The position numbers and the translations under genes were made by a program. A DNA stretch of 64,000 bases, from the NCBI GenBank assembly GCA_015179125.1, contig WHVA01000113.1, forward strand, positions 1 to 64,000. Reading direction: 5' to 3'. Shown here one piece after another: positions 21,008 through 31,529 of this stretch; the stretch's first letter is position 1; each line of letters starts with the position of its first letter. The stretch comes from Gautieria morchelliformis (Eukaryota; Basidiomycota; Agaricomycetes; Gomphales; Gomphaceae). The notes under the pieces were generated by a model that was not told the DNA's origin, did not search any database, and saw only the letters and a program-made list of their open reading frames with translations.

Positions 21008-22452
21008 CAAACTCCCTAAAATACACCAAACACCTTATTTCATAGATTTGACCGTGTTACAAATATGGACGAGAAAGCCAGTACCTCACCGTCCGATCGA
21101 GGGGATAGTGTTTGTTCAGCCACACTGTGGATAGTGAATCCATTGAAACCTAGTGGGTTTACCCACGGGGTTTCTGTTTTCAGTGGGTACATCATTGAAA
21201 CAGCCCCCATTGAAACAAACCAATGAAATTTGGGCTTACCGGGTTTCCTAGAAAAAACCAATGCAATTATTTAAGTGGTTGGATCAGTAAAGTTTTCAGT
21301 GGCTTTGTCACTTAGTTTCTGTGCCATAGGAACTACATATTCAATGTAATTATCATGAGAATTTCAGTGCTCGAAGGCCTTGATTCCCATAGAAAAAACC
21401 AATGAAATTATTTAAGTGGTTGGATCAGTAGAATTTTCATTAGCTTTGTCACTTAGTTTCCGTGCCATAGGAGCTACATATTCAGCACAATTATCATGAG
21501 AATTTCAGTACTCGAAGGCCTTGATTCCCGTTGTTCGCACACCAGAAATTCTTAAGATAGCTCATGGAAGACTTGTTGAAATCCAGTGGATTAATATATA
21601 AGTTTCTGGGAGATATTCACGAATTTTCTGTAGATCTATGCAACCCCCCTTCAACAGAACGAGAAACAACAACTACTAAACGTTGTACGCCTCTTTGGAT
21701 GGCCTTGAGAAGGTGATCGAGAACACACCGAGAGACAACCGAAAGACTGCGACATCATCAGAACTCCCTGACGGTCACACAAAGCTCCTCTGCAGTCTCT
21801 GTGGGACAGACATCCCTGAGAGTACGGCTCAAATGTCAGCACCTGCTCGGTTTGCCTCGGTCCGTGTAACACCCAATCCCTGAAATCTAGGCAGAGGTGT
21901 CGGGTTTCTTAAGATTGTTCAGTTCACCACTTCCCCGTGCCCTTGACGAGTGCTGTTGTGTGCGGCGTAGCATGGCTCACTTCTGGAACCAGAGATGGAG
22001 GCTCGGTCGCCGTTCTGTGCTGCACATCACAGCAAATGTTGAAAAGCAATGGATTTCCGGCTGAACTAAAGCAAAGCTGCAGAGCTACAGCCACTGCTAC
22101 AGAGAGATGGACGCTTTATGAAAACAAGGTGTGAGAGTAGATACTTGTATGACCAGGCAGACAAGACTGGAACTCTTGTCGACACAGCCGGGCTTCTGAT
22201 TCGGAGAGTCAACACAGTGGGTGCCGATGTCAAGTGGGGCAGGGACACGGAGTATAGTGAGACTCCTTGCATGTCATGTCCATAGACTTTCCGAGATTCA
22301 AGATAGTGAGGTCGACATAGCCAGAAAAGGGTGTGGGGAGACAAGCGGAGGCAGTGGAGTGTCCTCAAGAGAGCTGATTAGGGCTTGCGGGAGAGAATGA
22401 AGATAGCGAAGGAAGCCTACTTGCAAGAAATGTGCTTGGGAGGATGACTTGG
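21008..22452. other. Non-coding; short tandem repeat at 21251-21530
   Basis: No supported gene. The GAAACC/CATTGAAA-rich text at 21110-21240 resembles 26340-26480, so it is a dispersed repeat. Confidence 0.45.
21251..21530. repeat. Two tandem 141-bp units
   Basis: Unit starts at 21251 and 21392 share GAAAAAACCAATG; both units end TTGATTCCC. A few substitutions separate them. Confidence 0.85.
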
Positions 22453-23055
22453 TTAAGTTGGTCCTTCGTGAGCTACCATGCGCCACACAGAGCCTGTGTT
22501 AAGTAGACACCTGACAAGAAGAAACTGCACCGTCACAAACCTGATTCCGGAACGTATACAGGTACCGTATAGCGTCAACCTGCAGTATGGGGTGCAGGCT
22601 CCCTGGTGCGGCCTCCAGATCGCCCAGAACATTTTTGGCAAACCAGTACACGACACCAGCGCATTCGTCGATGTCACACCTTGCTGCATACACATGTGCA
22701 GACACGCGTTCAACCCATGACTGAACTGAAGTAAAAATAAAAATTGCGGAAAGTTCGTAGAGCCCCTTGCCACGATCGCCGTAAGGGGGTATATTGCACG
22801 GTCTTTGCGTTTCCAGTTCGCACTCAGATCTGCTTTGAACGCTTGCAGGTCCTCGGACACCCACGTGGATATGCACTCCGTTGTGTCCGCCTCCGATCCG
22901 GCTCTGACGAGGGTGCGCAGGACATCTGCGGCAGCGTGGCGACGCGTTGTTCCTTCGCTGCTGCCACCGGTCGAGACCGACGGGATCGAGAGATCAATGC
23001 GGATGTACTTGAGTGGGTCATCCTCGAACATTGGGTACAACGACGCCATTTCCAA
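22453..23055 (-). pseudogene. CSE1: Exportin-2 (importin-alpha re-exporter) gene fragment
   Basis: This is a fragment of the nuclear export receptor that recycles importin alpha. Read leftward from 23030: FEDDPLKYIRIDLSIPSV, TTRRHAAADVLRTLV, EADTTECISTWV, NWKRKDRAIYPLTAIVARGST; then an intron-like stretch ending ATGCAG; then QGVTSTNALV; then, in the next frame, LEAAPGSLHPILQVDAIRYL and TFRNQ. This is the start of the conserved CSE1 C-terminal domain. The intron donor position reads GA instead of GT, and a frameshift follows NALV, so it is dead. It carries only about 180 of roughly 970 residues. No other nuclear-transport gene is nearby, so it is a displaced piece. Confidence 0.82.
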
Positions 23056-23829
23056 GGGATTGTGTCCAGGCTACCGAAGAGATCGCTGAATAGACCTGAC
23101 CGGATAGCTGGCGAGAGGAACCTTAACGCCTGAGTGACAAGCTTCCAAAACTGAAATCATTATATTTCAGCACGTGAGGTAGTTCGACGCACAGTGTCGT
23201 CTGCGACAGCGGGACGCTTGCCATCCCTGACAAGTGCCCACACGGCCTGGACAAAGGGGCCAATCGAAGACGCCATAGTGAATAGCTCAGGGAAGCGATT
23301 TGTGTAGAGCTAGCGGGGGACAGTCGTGTTTGTTATCACGTGACGGATCCAAGTGGGTGCCTGTTGTTGAACTCAAAAGACACAACGGCTTCCCTCCTAC
23401 TATCATCGCCCATCCAACCAGCAAGGACAAAGTTTCTTCTAGAGAACACCTGTGTCCCACGTGGATTCAGGCGATGACAAGCTCAGTGTTCCAGCAACAT
23501 CATCGATCATAATTCCTCACCTATCGTCGTTCTATTACTGACGTGAACATGTACCGGACAGCCCTTCCTGCGCTTGAACGTCTCGAGCTGTGGGTTCATA
23601 ACTACATGTCTGAAGCTCCTCAGACAATTAGCCACCTCATGCTATGGTTATGACTATGACTATGCTCATTGGTACGAATCTGAATGCGGGAATAGTCAGC
23701 CATATTTTGTGACTTCTGCGAAGGCTCCCTCCTCTCGAGAGGCTCCAACTAGTTGACATTGAGGATGTGTCGTCCAATCTGTTCAAGCTAAGAGCCTTCA
23801 CACAGTCCGTGTTTTTGAGCCCAGACACT
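23056..23829. other. No gene seen
   Basis: Flanking sequence of solo LTR E2. Only short conflicting frames. Confidence 0.45.
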
Positions 23830-25077
23830 TGTCAAGATTGGTTTTCAGGCGTTACATAATATCGTGTATTAGTGAACACAGCGAATGCCCGAATGACTTG
23901 TGCGAATAAGTATGCCATTCGGTGAATAGGTGAACCAATGAATGTTCACAAGGTAAGAGGGTTTGCCTAAATGGGGCTCACCCTATCTACTGTCGTAGTG
24001 AAATAGCCCGTGGCTCTTGACGATATAACATGCAAGGTCTCACGGACGGGCTGTCTAAGTCTTGACAAGCCCTTCGCCAACAGCACAGAAAATAGTTCGA
24101 AGGCTAAGGTAGTGAAGGAGAAGTATGAGAACTCACCAGTGGTGCCTAAGTCTCCTGCTAGTCGAAGATGGAGATCTCCAAGAGAAGGCTTAAGACGATG
24201 ACCACAGCGAGGTCAAATTTGCACAAGGTGAACGACGTATGATAATTGAACTGGGGAATATACATGCGAATGTAAACTACTTATATCGAATGCTCGTAAG
24301 GTATCAGCGAATAGGAAAGAGGCCGTTGTGAGTCAGGGTTGGATAGGGGTGCGCAGTCATGATACAACATAGATGAAATAAACATACAATAGAGTGAGAG
24401 AAGAGGGAGAACATGAAACGACGGAGGGTGAAGGTGGCAAGACAGCTATGTATGAAACCATGTCTTGGGACCCGCATATACCCTGCCCTGCATGGGTTCT
24501 TCATCTACTGGGTTGATCCCACACGACCCATGGGTAGGACGTCCCGCGAACGCACCCTGCTCATATGAACACCAAAAGGGGGTTGGGTCGAGAAGCTGAT
24601 GGGGTTACTGACGAGCCATTCCACCAGATCGGGATGTCGACCGTGCTTTGATGGTGTGCCTGTTGGCGAATGATGCGAGCAGCGAATGGCCGTTCGGTGA
24701 AATGCGAGGGAGGGCCAGCGGAGATGACATAGGGCAGGTGTGGTCGAGGTGGAGGGCGAAGATGAGCGAACAGGGAAGAGGAGTAGCGAAAGGGGAAATT
24801 GGGATAACAAGGTGCAGGAAATACACAGGTCATGACAATCCAATTACCCGAACGCCATTGGAAGAGGGTCGCGCAGAGGAGGTGGTAGGCCCAGTGATGA
24901 CTGCCGAGTCAGTCCAAAGACGTCGATCGTGCGTTTGACAGTGTGGCTATGGTAATTGGCACGAACAGCAGGAATTGGTTGCCAAGCATGGCAATGGCGA
25001 TCGGAAAGAACACGAAGGTGGAGTGAGAAAATAGGAAAACTGAGCATCTGAGTATGGGAAATAAACGCGTCATGACA
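23830..25077 (-). repeat. Solo LTR E2 (family E, 1248 bp)
   Basis: Ends TGTCAAG...CATGACA, flanked by ACACT at 23825-23829 and 25078-25082. The TATA word (minus strand, near 24281) gives orientation. It shares its U3 with E4, while E1 and E3 have a different U3. It lacks the paired-hairpin segment of the other copies. Confidence 0.87.
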
Positions 25078-26939
25078 ACACTAATGCCTCAATAGGCACG
25101 ATCGTCTAAAGCCGGATATATGCGCCATGCACCGGATCAAGGTAAAATATTAATACATATCTGGTAAATGGAAGCTGCTTCCTGCCTCTGTCCAGCAGAC
25201 TGGACCATCGCCGCCTTTCATCAGTGGGAGCTGGATGCAGATGATCCCCATGTGTCACAAGCGCCGACCAGATCAATGAGCATGGCATGCCTGTCGTGAA
25301 GATGGCGCACGCGCAAGGTACGTGGCTTGACGTGTGAGAGGTGTGACACGTTTGCTGACTCAATCAACCCCAACCCCACTTGCTGCACATCACCAACCTG
25401 CTCAACCCCTGCACAGATGAACACATCATGCTCATATCACGGGACGAGCAGAGGTGTCTCATGGTGAGCTATAAGGAGCTCAAGATGTGTGTGGAGAGTG
25501 CGTTCGGGTGGGTAAAAGTTGAGTTGGCTGGTTTTGTGTCATGTGCACTTTGTCCCGATTTTTCTGTCCTATTTCTATTTTCTATTCTCCATTTTGGTGT
25601 TTGTATTCTTCTGTCTTCGCGGTGGATGTCATGTGTTCTGATCTGTGTCCTCATCCTCTGTACATGCTGACGATGTGACCCCAGGCATCTCTCGTGGGCG
25701 TTGCGGTAGCGGTGGCGTCACCGGCGACACCCTGTGCATGAGACATGTGCTGTTGTGCATGATGTACGTACCTCGGTTATAAGAGGCTCCCTGGTAGCCT
25801 GACCCATTTCAGGTTCACATTGTCTGCCATCTGCCATCTCCAATAGTATGTCATCTACTTTTCGTAACCCTTCTTCATCTCCTTTCGGCTCCGGGCACAC
25901 TGCTGCTCCAATGTATGTGAAGCGGCCTGGTATGAATTTCTTGGATCCGACCGTGGTATTTTAGTGATTTTTGCCATATGTTTCATCTGTATTTTCCCTT
26001 CTGTATATTGATTTATGACTTGAAACAATGGGAAAGTTTAACTGGTATCTCATGACATTTGAACAAGATTGCAAGGCAATAACCATTGAAAACCCATAGC
26101 TTTACAACCTAACATTCACTACAAATTTCATGAATCTTCAGTGGTTTGCCTCATATTATTCAGATCTTGGGCCAGTGACATTCAGTTGCTGCATCTCTGA
26201 AATGTGGTGATAGAACCACGGGTCGTAAGTGACTACCCCACAGGAACCCAGTGGTCGTCGACTTGGAATGCCTGGTTCAATCCATTGGTCTTCCGCTGTA
26301 GGAACCCCAAATACCCATGAGTCAACCCCTGAAACCAACTCATTGAAATGAAACTTTTTCCACTGAAACTGATTCATTGAATTTTCAACGGGTTCTATTG
26401 GTATTTACACTAACCATAGTGGTTTATATACTGAATACTCAGTGGGTCCACCCAATAGGACTCATTGGGTTGACTACCCACAGTGGCCACGGATCTCCCC
26501 GAGTCTCTCAGAGACTATCTCGCGCAGAGGACACCATATCCTCAGATGCACTGCCCTACATACTATCAGGTAGTAGGAGTTTGACAATACCGGGAGTTTG
26601 AAACCCCCTTCCAGTAGCCATACTACATCAGAGGTAAATCTAAGTAGAATTGAAGGCTATAGAGTATAAAAAAATAAAAAAAAATAACAAAATAAAAATA
26701 AAAACAGAAATTGTGCTTGTGGCAGAGAGGAGTTATACACGGTTCACAGGGGTTAGCGCCACGTGGTGCTAAACAGTGGTAATCGTCGGTACACAGCGCT
26801 GGCCACCAGCATGCATCACCATGCCATGGTACTCGGCCGTGCTGACTGATGCTGTCCACGGCCGACCTGTAACTCACGGCCTCGAACACCAACGCAGAGC
26901 AGACGCACAACATGTGGCCAGTGGTGAGTACTACCTGCG
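25078..26939. other. No gene seen
   Basis: Non-coding apart from dispersed GAAACC/CATTGAAA-rich repeat text at about 26340-26480 and an A-rich stretch near 26670-26705. Confidence 0.45.
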
Positions 26940-27311
26940 GCTGATAAACAGCAGACATGAGTGCAAAGCTACCAGCGCCGGGATACAGGTGGACGTTGGG
27001 CTGGGAATGAGGTTCGAGTCCGTACAGGGACGTGTATTCTGGGGCATAGGCGAGGGAGTCGTCAATTGTGCGGGCCATCTGCAAGGAGATCAGAGTCGGA
27101 AGGAACGCGATCCTGACACAAACACATCAACGTCCAGGCTGGCCATCGCTCTCTCAGCCATCGGGGCAACAAGGGCGAGTGCGCGATCATCCTCTGGACG
27201 GAAGTTTGGCAGGATGGGCGGTGTGTACCGTGCGCATGCGCAGGACATTGTGTGTGCCGTGTGCTCCTGGCTAGCCGCTGGAGTGTGGCGTCTGTCACGT
27301 GACCATGTCAC
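26940..27311 (-). pseudogene. Unrecognised exon-like fragments
   Basis: Two short blocks look coding: MASLDVDVFVSGSRSFRL (ending at about 27090) and MARTIDDSLAYAPEYTSLYG with GAGSFALMSAVYQPQ up to a GTAGTA donor near 26935. About 70 bp around SGSRSFRL and part of the second block recur at 62530-62690, with codon-position changes. I do not recognise the protein. It may be a piece of a small gene family copied with its surroundings. Confidence 0.3.
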
Positions 27312-27547
27312 ACACGTTCATGGGAATCGATATCGATGCATCGATGCCGGCACGCTCCTTCCTTTGTACGCTTCGTCCAGTTGTCTGTGCCGCCTCTCCT
27401 TTGAGAATGCCGATGCCAATCCATCGCTCCCAACGCCCATACTATAAAGCACCGCACGAGCGCACCCTTTCAGCCCCGTCTCTCCTCCCTCTGCGACTGT
27501 CTCACTTAGTGTCTTCCGGGCTCGGGCTGGGCTCAAAAGCCCAGGCT

Positions 27548-27839
27548 TGGGCTTGGCCTGGACGGGCTCAGGCTCGTCGAATTCCAAGCCCGGCCCTGCG
27601 GGTGTGGGAAGTCGTTGTTGCCGTCGGGCGTGAACGTGACGCTGTATACACTGTCCTTGTTCCCGAGGCAGTGGATGAGCTGCCTCGACTCTTGGGCTTG
27701 GCCTGGACGGGCTCGGGCTCTTCGAATTCCAAGCCCGGCCCTGCGGGTGTGGGAAGTCGTTGTTGCCGTCGGGCGTGAACGTGACACTGTATACGCTGTC
27801 CTTGTGCCCGAGGCAGTGGATGAGCTGCCTCGACTGCAC
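27548..27839. repeat. Two tandem 146-bp units inside the TUP1-like fragment
   Basis: Units begin at 27548 and 27694 with TTGGGCTTGGCCTGGACGGG and differ at a few bases. Because 146 is not a multiple of three, the duplication shifts the WD40 reading frame. Confidence 0.85.
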
Positions 27840-28150
27840 ATACCACAGGCACACGATGGTGTTAAGCGAGCCTGGTGCGACAAGCCGCCCATCCCAGGAG
27901 ATCGCGACGGAGGTCGTGCCCGCCTCATCCTGCGCCTGCGGGGTATGCATGAGACGCGGGTAAAACACAGAATACAAAAGGAAAAGGAGGTCAGCGCCGA
28001 AAGCCAAGTCAGTTTCCAGTGACACGCCGTGTCGCATCACACCACTCACCCGTATCTGTTTCATCTTTTGCCGCTGTGGCAAGGAGCTTCCCGTCAGGGC
28101 TGAAGCACAGGCTGCAGATGTACAGGTCCTGGTGCCATACTGAAACGGCA
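27574..28150 (-). pseudogene. TUP1: TUP1-like WD40 repressor gene fragment
   Basis: Read leftward: DLYICSLCFSPDGKLLATAAKDE, an intron (about 28049-27936, GTGAGT...CCGCAG), then TTSVAISWDGRLVAPGSLNT, VCLWYVQSRQLIHCLG and HKDSVYSVTFTPDG. This WD40 order and wording are typical of the fungal general co-repressor TUP1. The expected W-D of one blade is changed (LWYV), the next blade is lost in the 146-bp duplication, and neither N-terminus nor C-terminal blades follow. It is a dead fragment. Other WD40 proteins are possible but fit less well. Confidence 0.65.
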
Positions 28151-28254
28151 GGACTCATGCACTCATGGCAGTGGTGTGATGATGGTGCAACTGAATTCAC
28201 CCTGGCTCCAAGCCTCTGGCAAGCTGCCATAATTATATCAAACATCCAACACAT

Positions 28255-29712
28255 GTGACCTCCTCTGCATCCGGCACATCCCTGGGGCTTGAAAAGTTAA
28301 AACCCCGGACCTGCAGGGCATGCAAGCATGGCAGCAGCATGCCTGTGGGGCCACCAGAAATGCGGAATCAGTGAACCAGCCTTCAAGTTTCAAGCTTCAA
28401 GCTTACAGTAAGCTTCAATATTTGAATCTCCGTAATGCTACTTACAGCACCCAGAGTCATCGATCACCGTACAGAGGTGAGCTCCTCAATTTCATATTCG
28501 GATCTGTTGAGGACCACGTGAGGCATTGGATTTAGAGTGTGAGGATAGGTGGAGGAGTGAAAAAACAGTTGAGAAAAGTTTCCACTAATTCAAAACTTTT
28601 TTGTAATTACAGTTCACTCTTTTGGACTTTGCAAATGACGATCCACAATGGCATCCAAAAGCCTGGGCTTAAGGGCTGGGTTCAGGGCTTCTGAAAACAA
28701 AGACTGGCCCCCCTCCTTGGGCTTTTTAGGACTCGGCTTGGGCCCAGCCCGAGCCTGAGCCCAAGCCCAGAGAACATGATGTCTCACTGTCCGAGCCCCT
28801 TGTGAGAAGTAGTCTGGTATCCCCATGCAACTCCTCATCCCTCCACTTGCATGGCATTGACCATCTTCACACAAGCAAGCAGGAGGTCTATGTGGAGCGT
28901 ACATGTGATGAGACAGTGTCCGGACCCATGCATCGATATCTCAAACCAGTAAAGCTCAGACTGACTTTGTGAGTACATTATTTCAACCACTTGGTAATGC
29001 TCCAGTCAGAGGACCGTCGTAAATAACACCTGGATGGTCTCCACCGAAGAGATCACAAAGATACATGAATAGGAATGCTAATTCCTTTTGCCTCTGGTCC
29101 ATATGCACGTCTAACAATCAGGTGGATGTGAGTTTCTTGTGAGGAAGGCGGTCTTCACTCATCACATAACGTGGGATGACCTTCAAAGTGAGCCATTCTC
29201 ATAGTTGAGCTACACAAACCCTTAACCCTGGGTCTTTTGAATAGCACAGAAAGCTGACCTGGTTTGAGAGTAACACTTGGGTGTTTAACTTATTTTGATA
29301 TCCACTTAGAAGTCGTTTCCAGGTTCACCAAATGAGATAGAAGGTGTAAATAACCTAGGTATCATACATGTATACTAGTTATTACATAATCCCAGTGGGC
29401 CCCTTAGGGACCCACTGTATAGTTTATGCGTGGGAACCGGTCAGCGGCTCCCATCGCATCTTACCCTTACACTGTCACTACGTAGCATTCAGAATACCAC
29501 ACATTGGTCAAGTTCTGTTGTGCCCTTGTGACGCGAGGCTTAAGATCGACATCTTTACAGAAGGCCACTTGACCCGCTGCAACCCGAGCCAAGAATTGGC
29601 ATTCGTATATGCATGTAATTGTTATCTCTTTGGTCTGGAGACCATCCAGGTGCTATTGGTGATGGTCCTCCAATTGGAGCATTACTGAGTGGGTTGGGAT
29701 ACTGTACTCACA
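28255..29712. other. No gene seen
   Basis: Left flank of element C. An open frame at 29368-29688 has no recognisable domain. Short GGCTTGGGCC/AAGCCCAG text at 28720-28770 is low complexity. Confidence 0.45.
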
Positions 29713-30223
29713 TGTTATGATACGATCCGTTGCAAGGTTGACCGAGCTCGGGGACAAAACCCAAGGTAAGGTCCCAGGTTATGGGGTGAGGGTCTGATAG
29801 GGAGGTCAGAGAGGGACTTGGCTTCTGCTTATGTGCTGCGCTGACACCTACGTACGAGTCCCAACTTCGGAGGTAAATGAATAAGAGGCGAGGTTTGGCT
29901 TAAGAGGCGAAGACTTAGAAACTAGCTAGGGATCAAAGAGTATGATAGTTGATTTTCAGACTGAAGAATAGGAATGCATACAGCGGGTTTATATATGGGT
30001 GAGGGTAAGGGTCAGGGGCGAGCATATACGGGCGAATCAGGGTGAGGTCAATATACAAATGATGCGTGATGGAACGGGATAAGTAACTAAGAGGACTCGG
30101 GCATGGGATCAAAGTCGGATATGAGCTCAGGCTCGGGCTCCGGCTAGGGCTTAGAATAACAAGGCTCGGGCTCGGAAAAAAGGTTGTACCGGTAAGTAAC
30201 CGGCCAAAGGCTGGGTCCTTACA
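29713..30223 (-). repeat. 3' LTR of element C (511 bp)
   Basis: On the minus strand it starts TGTAAGGACC after the PPT and ends ATAACA. It is homologous to 36105-36690 throughout but lacks part of a short tandem array. Confidence 0.85.
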
Positions 30224-30226
30224 GTA

Positions 30227-30237
30227 TTCCCCCCCTA
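30227..30237 (-). other. Polypurine tract of element C
   Basis: Minus strand TAGGGGGGGAA directly before the 3' LTR. Confidence 0.7.
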
Positions 30238-30323
30238 TGAACGAGGTTTGCCTATCCTCGAATCTAGATCCCGGCCCGATGTTAAGTAGCCAGAAAGGTG
30301 AAGCTTAAATTGTAGCCGAGGTT

Positions 30324-30333
30324 AGATAAAAGG
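30324..30333 (+). promoter_or_regulatory. TATA-like box of the antisense gene in element C
   Basis: AGATAAAAGG about 40 bp before ATG 30370, outside the LTR, at the same spacing as in element A. Confidence 0.4.
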
Positions 30334-30369
30334 CTGGGTAGGAGGCAGCAAAACCAAGTGCCAGCGAAT

Positions 30370-31133
30370 ATGGTGCACCCACAAGCTCTATTCAACTCTG
30401 CGGTCGATGTGAACAGTGCCAGCAACGCATTCGACCAAACACTGCTCTCTCAGGAGGACAGTTCCTCGGGTGAAGTTATGCCCAAGGTTCAACCCGAGAC
30501 TGCTCTGAGGCCCATTGAGGATGATGGTGCCATTGATATGCGGGAGCTGTGGCAAGTAGGGCTGAAAGGCAAAAAGGTGAGTGCCATGTGGTCTTGGGAA
30601 GAATGTCGCTGACTTGAATAGTACAAATGTATGCTGTTTGCATTCCACCCGACCAACCTGTCGCCATACAGGTACAAGCTCACCGACGGCAGGCCTCGCG
30701 AGTGGCAGATCGCGACCAAGGCCGAGGCGAGGTGCGTGTGCTGCAAGGAGCATGATTACACATGTCTGGGCGCCGTGAGCCTCGACTTCAGTCTCGCTGA
30801 CCTCGGGGCTTGCGTCTGGTGCCGGACACGGTTGCTGGGCTGCAGTATAGCCCACGGCTGCCGCGGCGGAGGCAGCAAGGCAAACAAGGGAAAGGGTCAG
30901 GTGAGCGAGGGGAGGAAGCATGTGCAGAGCGAGGACAGCGAGGATGGACCAAGGCGAGGAAGGAGGCCAAGGTTCGGGATGAGGTCAAGGACTGCGACTC
31001 AAGCGACTGGGTCGAGCAAAATTCGGAGGCGAGGGTGGAGTGGATGGAAGTGAGGCAGAGTGAGGGGAAGGAAACCAAGGTGGAGGAAGGTCGGAAGCCG
31101 AAGAAGGACAAGAAGACAAAAAGCTCGCAGTGA
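30370..31133 (+). pseudogene. Antisense gene inside element C: double CX2CX6C protein, one intron
   Basis: It runs opposite to gag-pol, between the integrase end and the PPT. Exon 1 is 30370-30576 (ATG at 30370; 69 codons). The intron is 30577-30621 (GTGAGT...CTGAC...TAG, 45 bp), phase 0. Exon 2 begins YKCMLFAFHPTNLSP. The key feature is two CX2CX6C units, CVCCKEHDYTC and CVWCRTRLLGC, 15 residues apart, followed by a basic GGSKANKGKG segment. The frame stays open to 31053; after about 30900 another frame (to 31133) looks more natural (SSDWVEQNSEARVEWMEV, KPKKDKKTK), so a frameshift or second intron is likely. More acidic coding-like text reaches about 31362. The N-terminus differs from the gene in element A, but position, orientation, promoter spacing and cysteine units agree. 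Biochemical role unknown. Confidence 0.65.
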
Positions 31134-31529
31134 AGTGCAGAGATGAGGGAGCTGATAATGGCAGTGAGGATGTGGGGCAAAAGGTCGGCAAGGTTGGGGA
31201 GAGGGTGTGTGAGGTAGAGTTCATGAGGATAAGGTGAAGGAGGAACTACCTGAAGTGGATGCAGGCAGCGAGAGACTTGGCCGAATATGGGGGAAATGGG
31301 GGTTTAGTGGAGCGGAGTAGTAGTAGTAACAAGGAGGAGATGGGTGAGGATAGCGAGGAGAGCTAGGTGGAGGATATGAGGATGTTGGAGTAAACTAGCT
31401 ACTGGGATTAATGGAATTTTCTTGTTGTTTTTCTTTCTTTTTGTTTTGTTGTTCGATTGCGAGGGATTTTTTGTTATCTAACTACTGGGGGGGTCATGGT
31501 GGTTAAACAAGGAAATGATCATAGAGCAG

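Noticed and set aside
26990-27030. GGTTCGAGTCC, resembling a tRNA B box
   Set aside because: No A box or cloverleaf around it.
29368-29688. 106-codon frame left of element C, considered as the missing copia D gag
   Set aside because: No CCHC knuckle, no gag motifs and no match to copia gag order.
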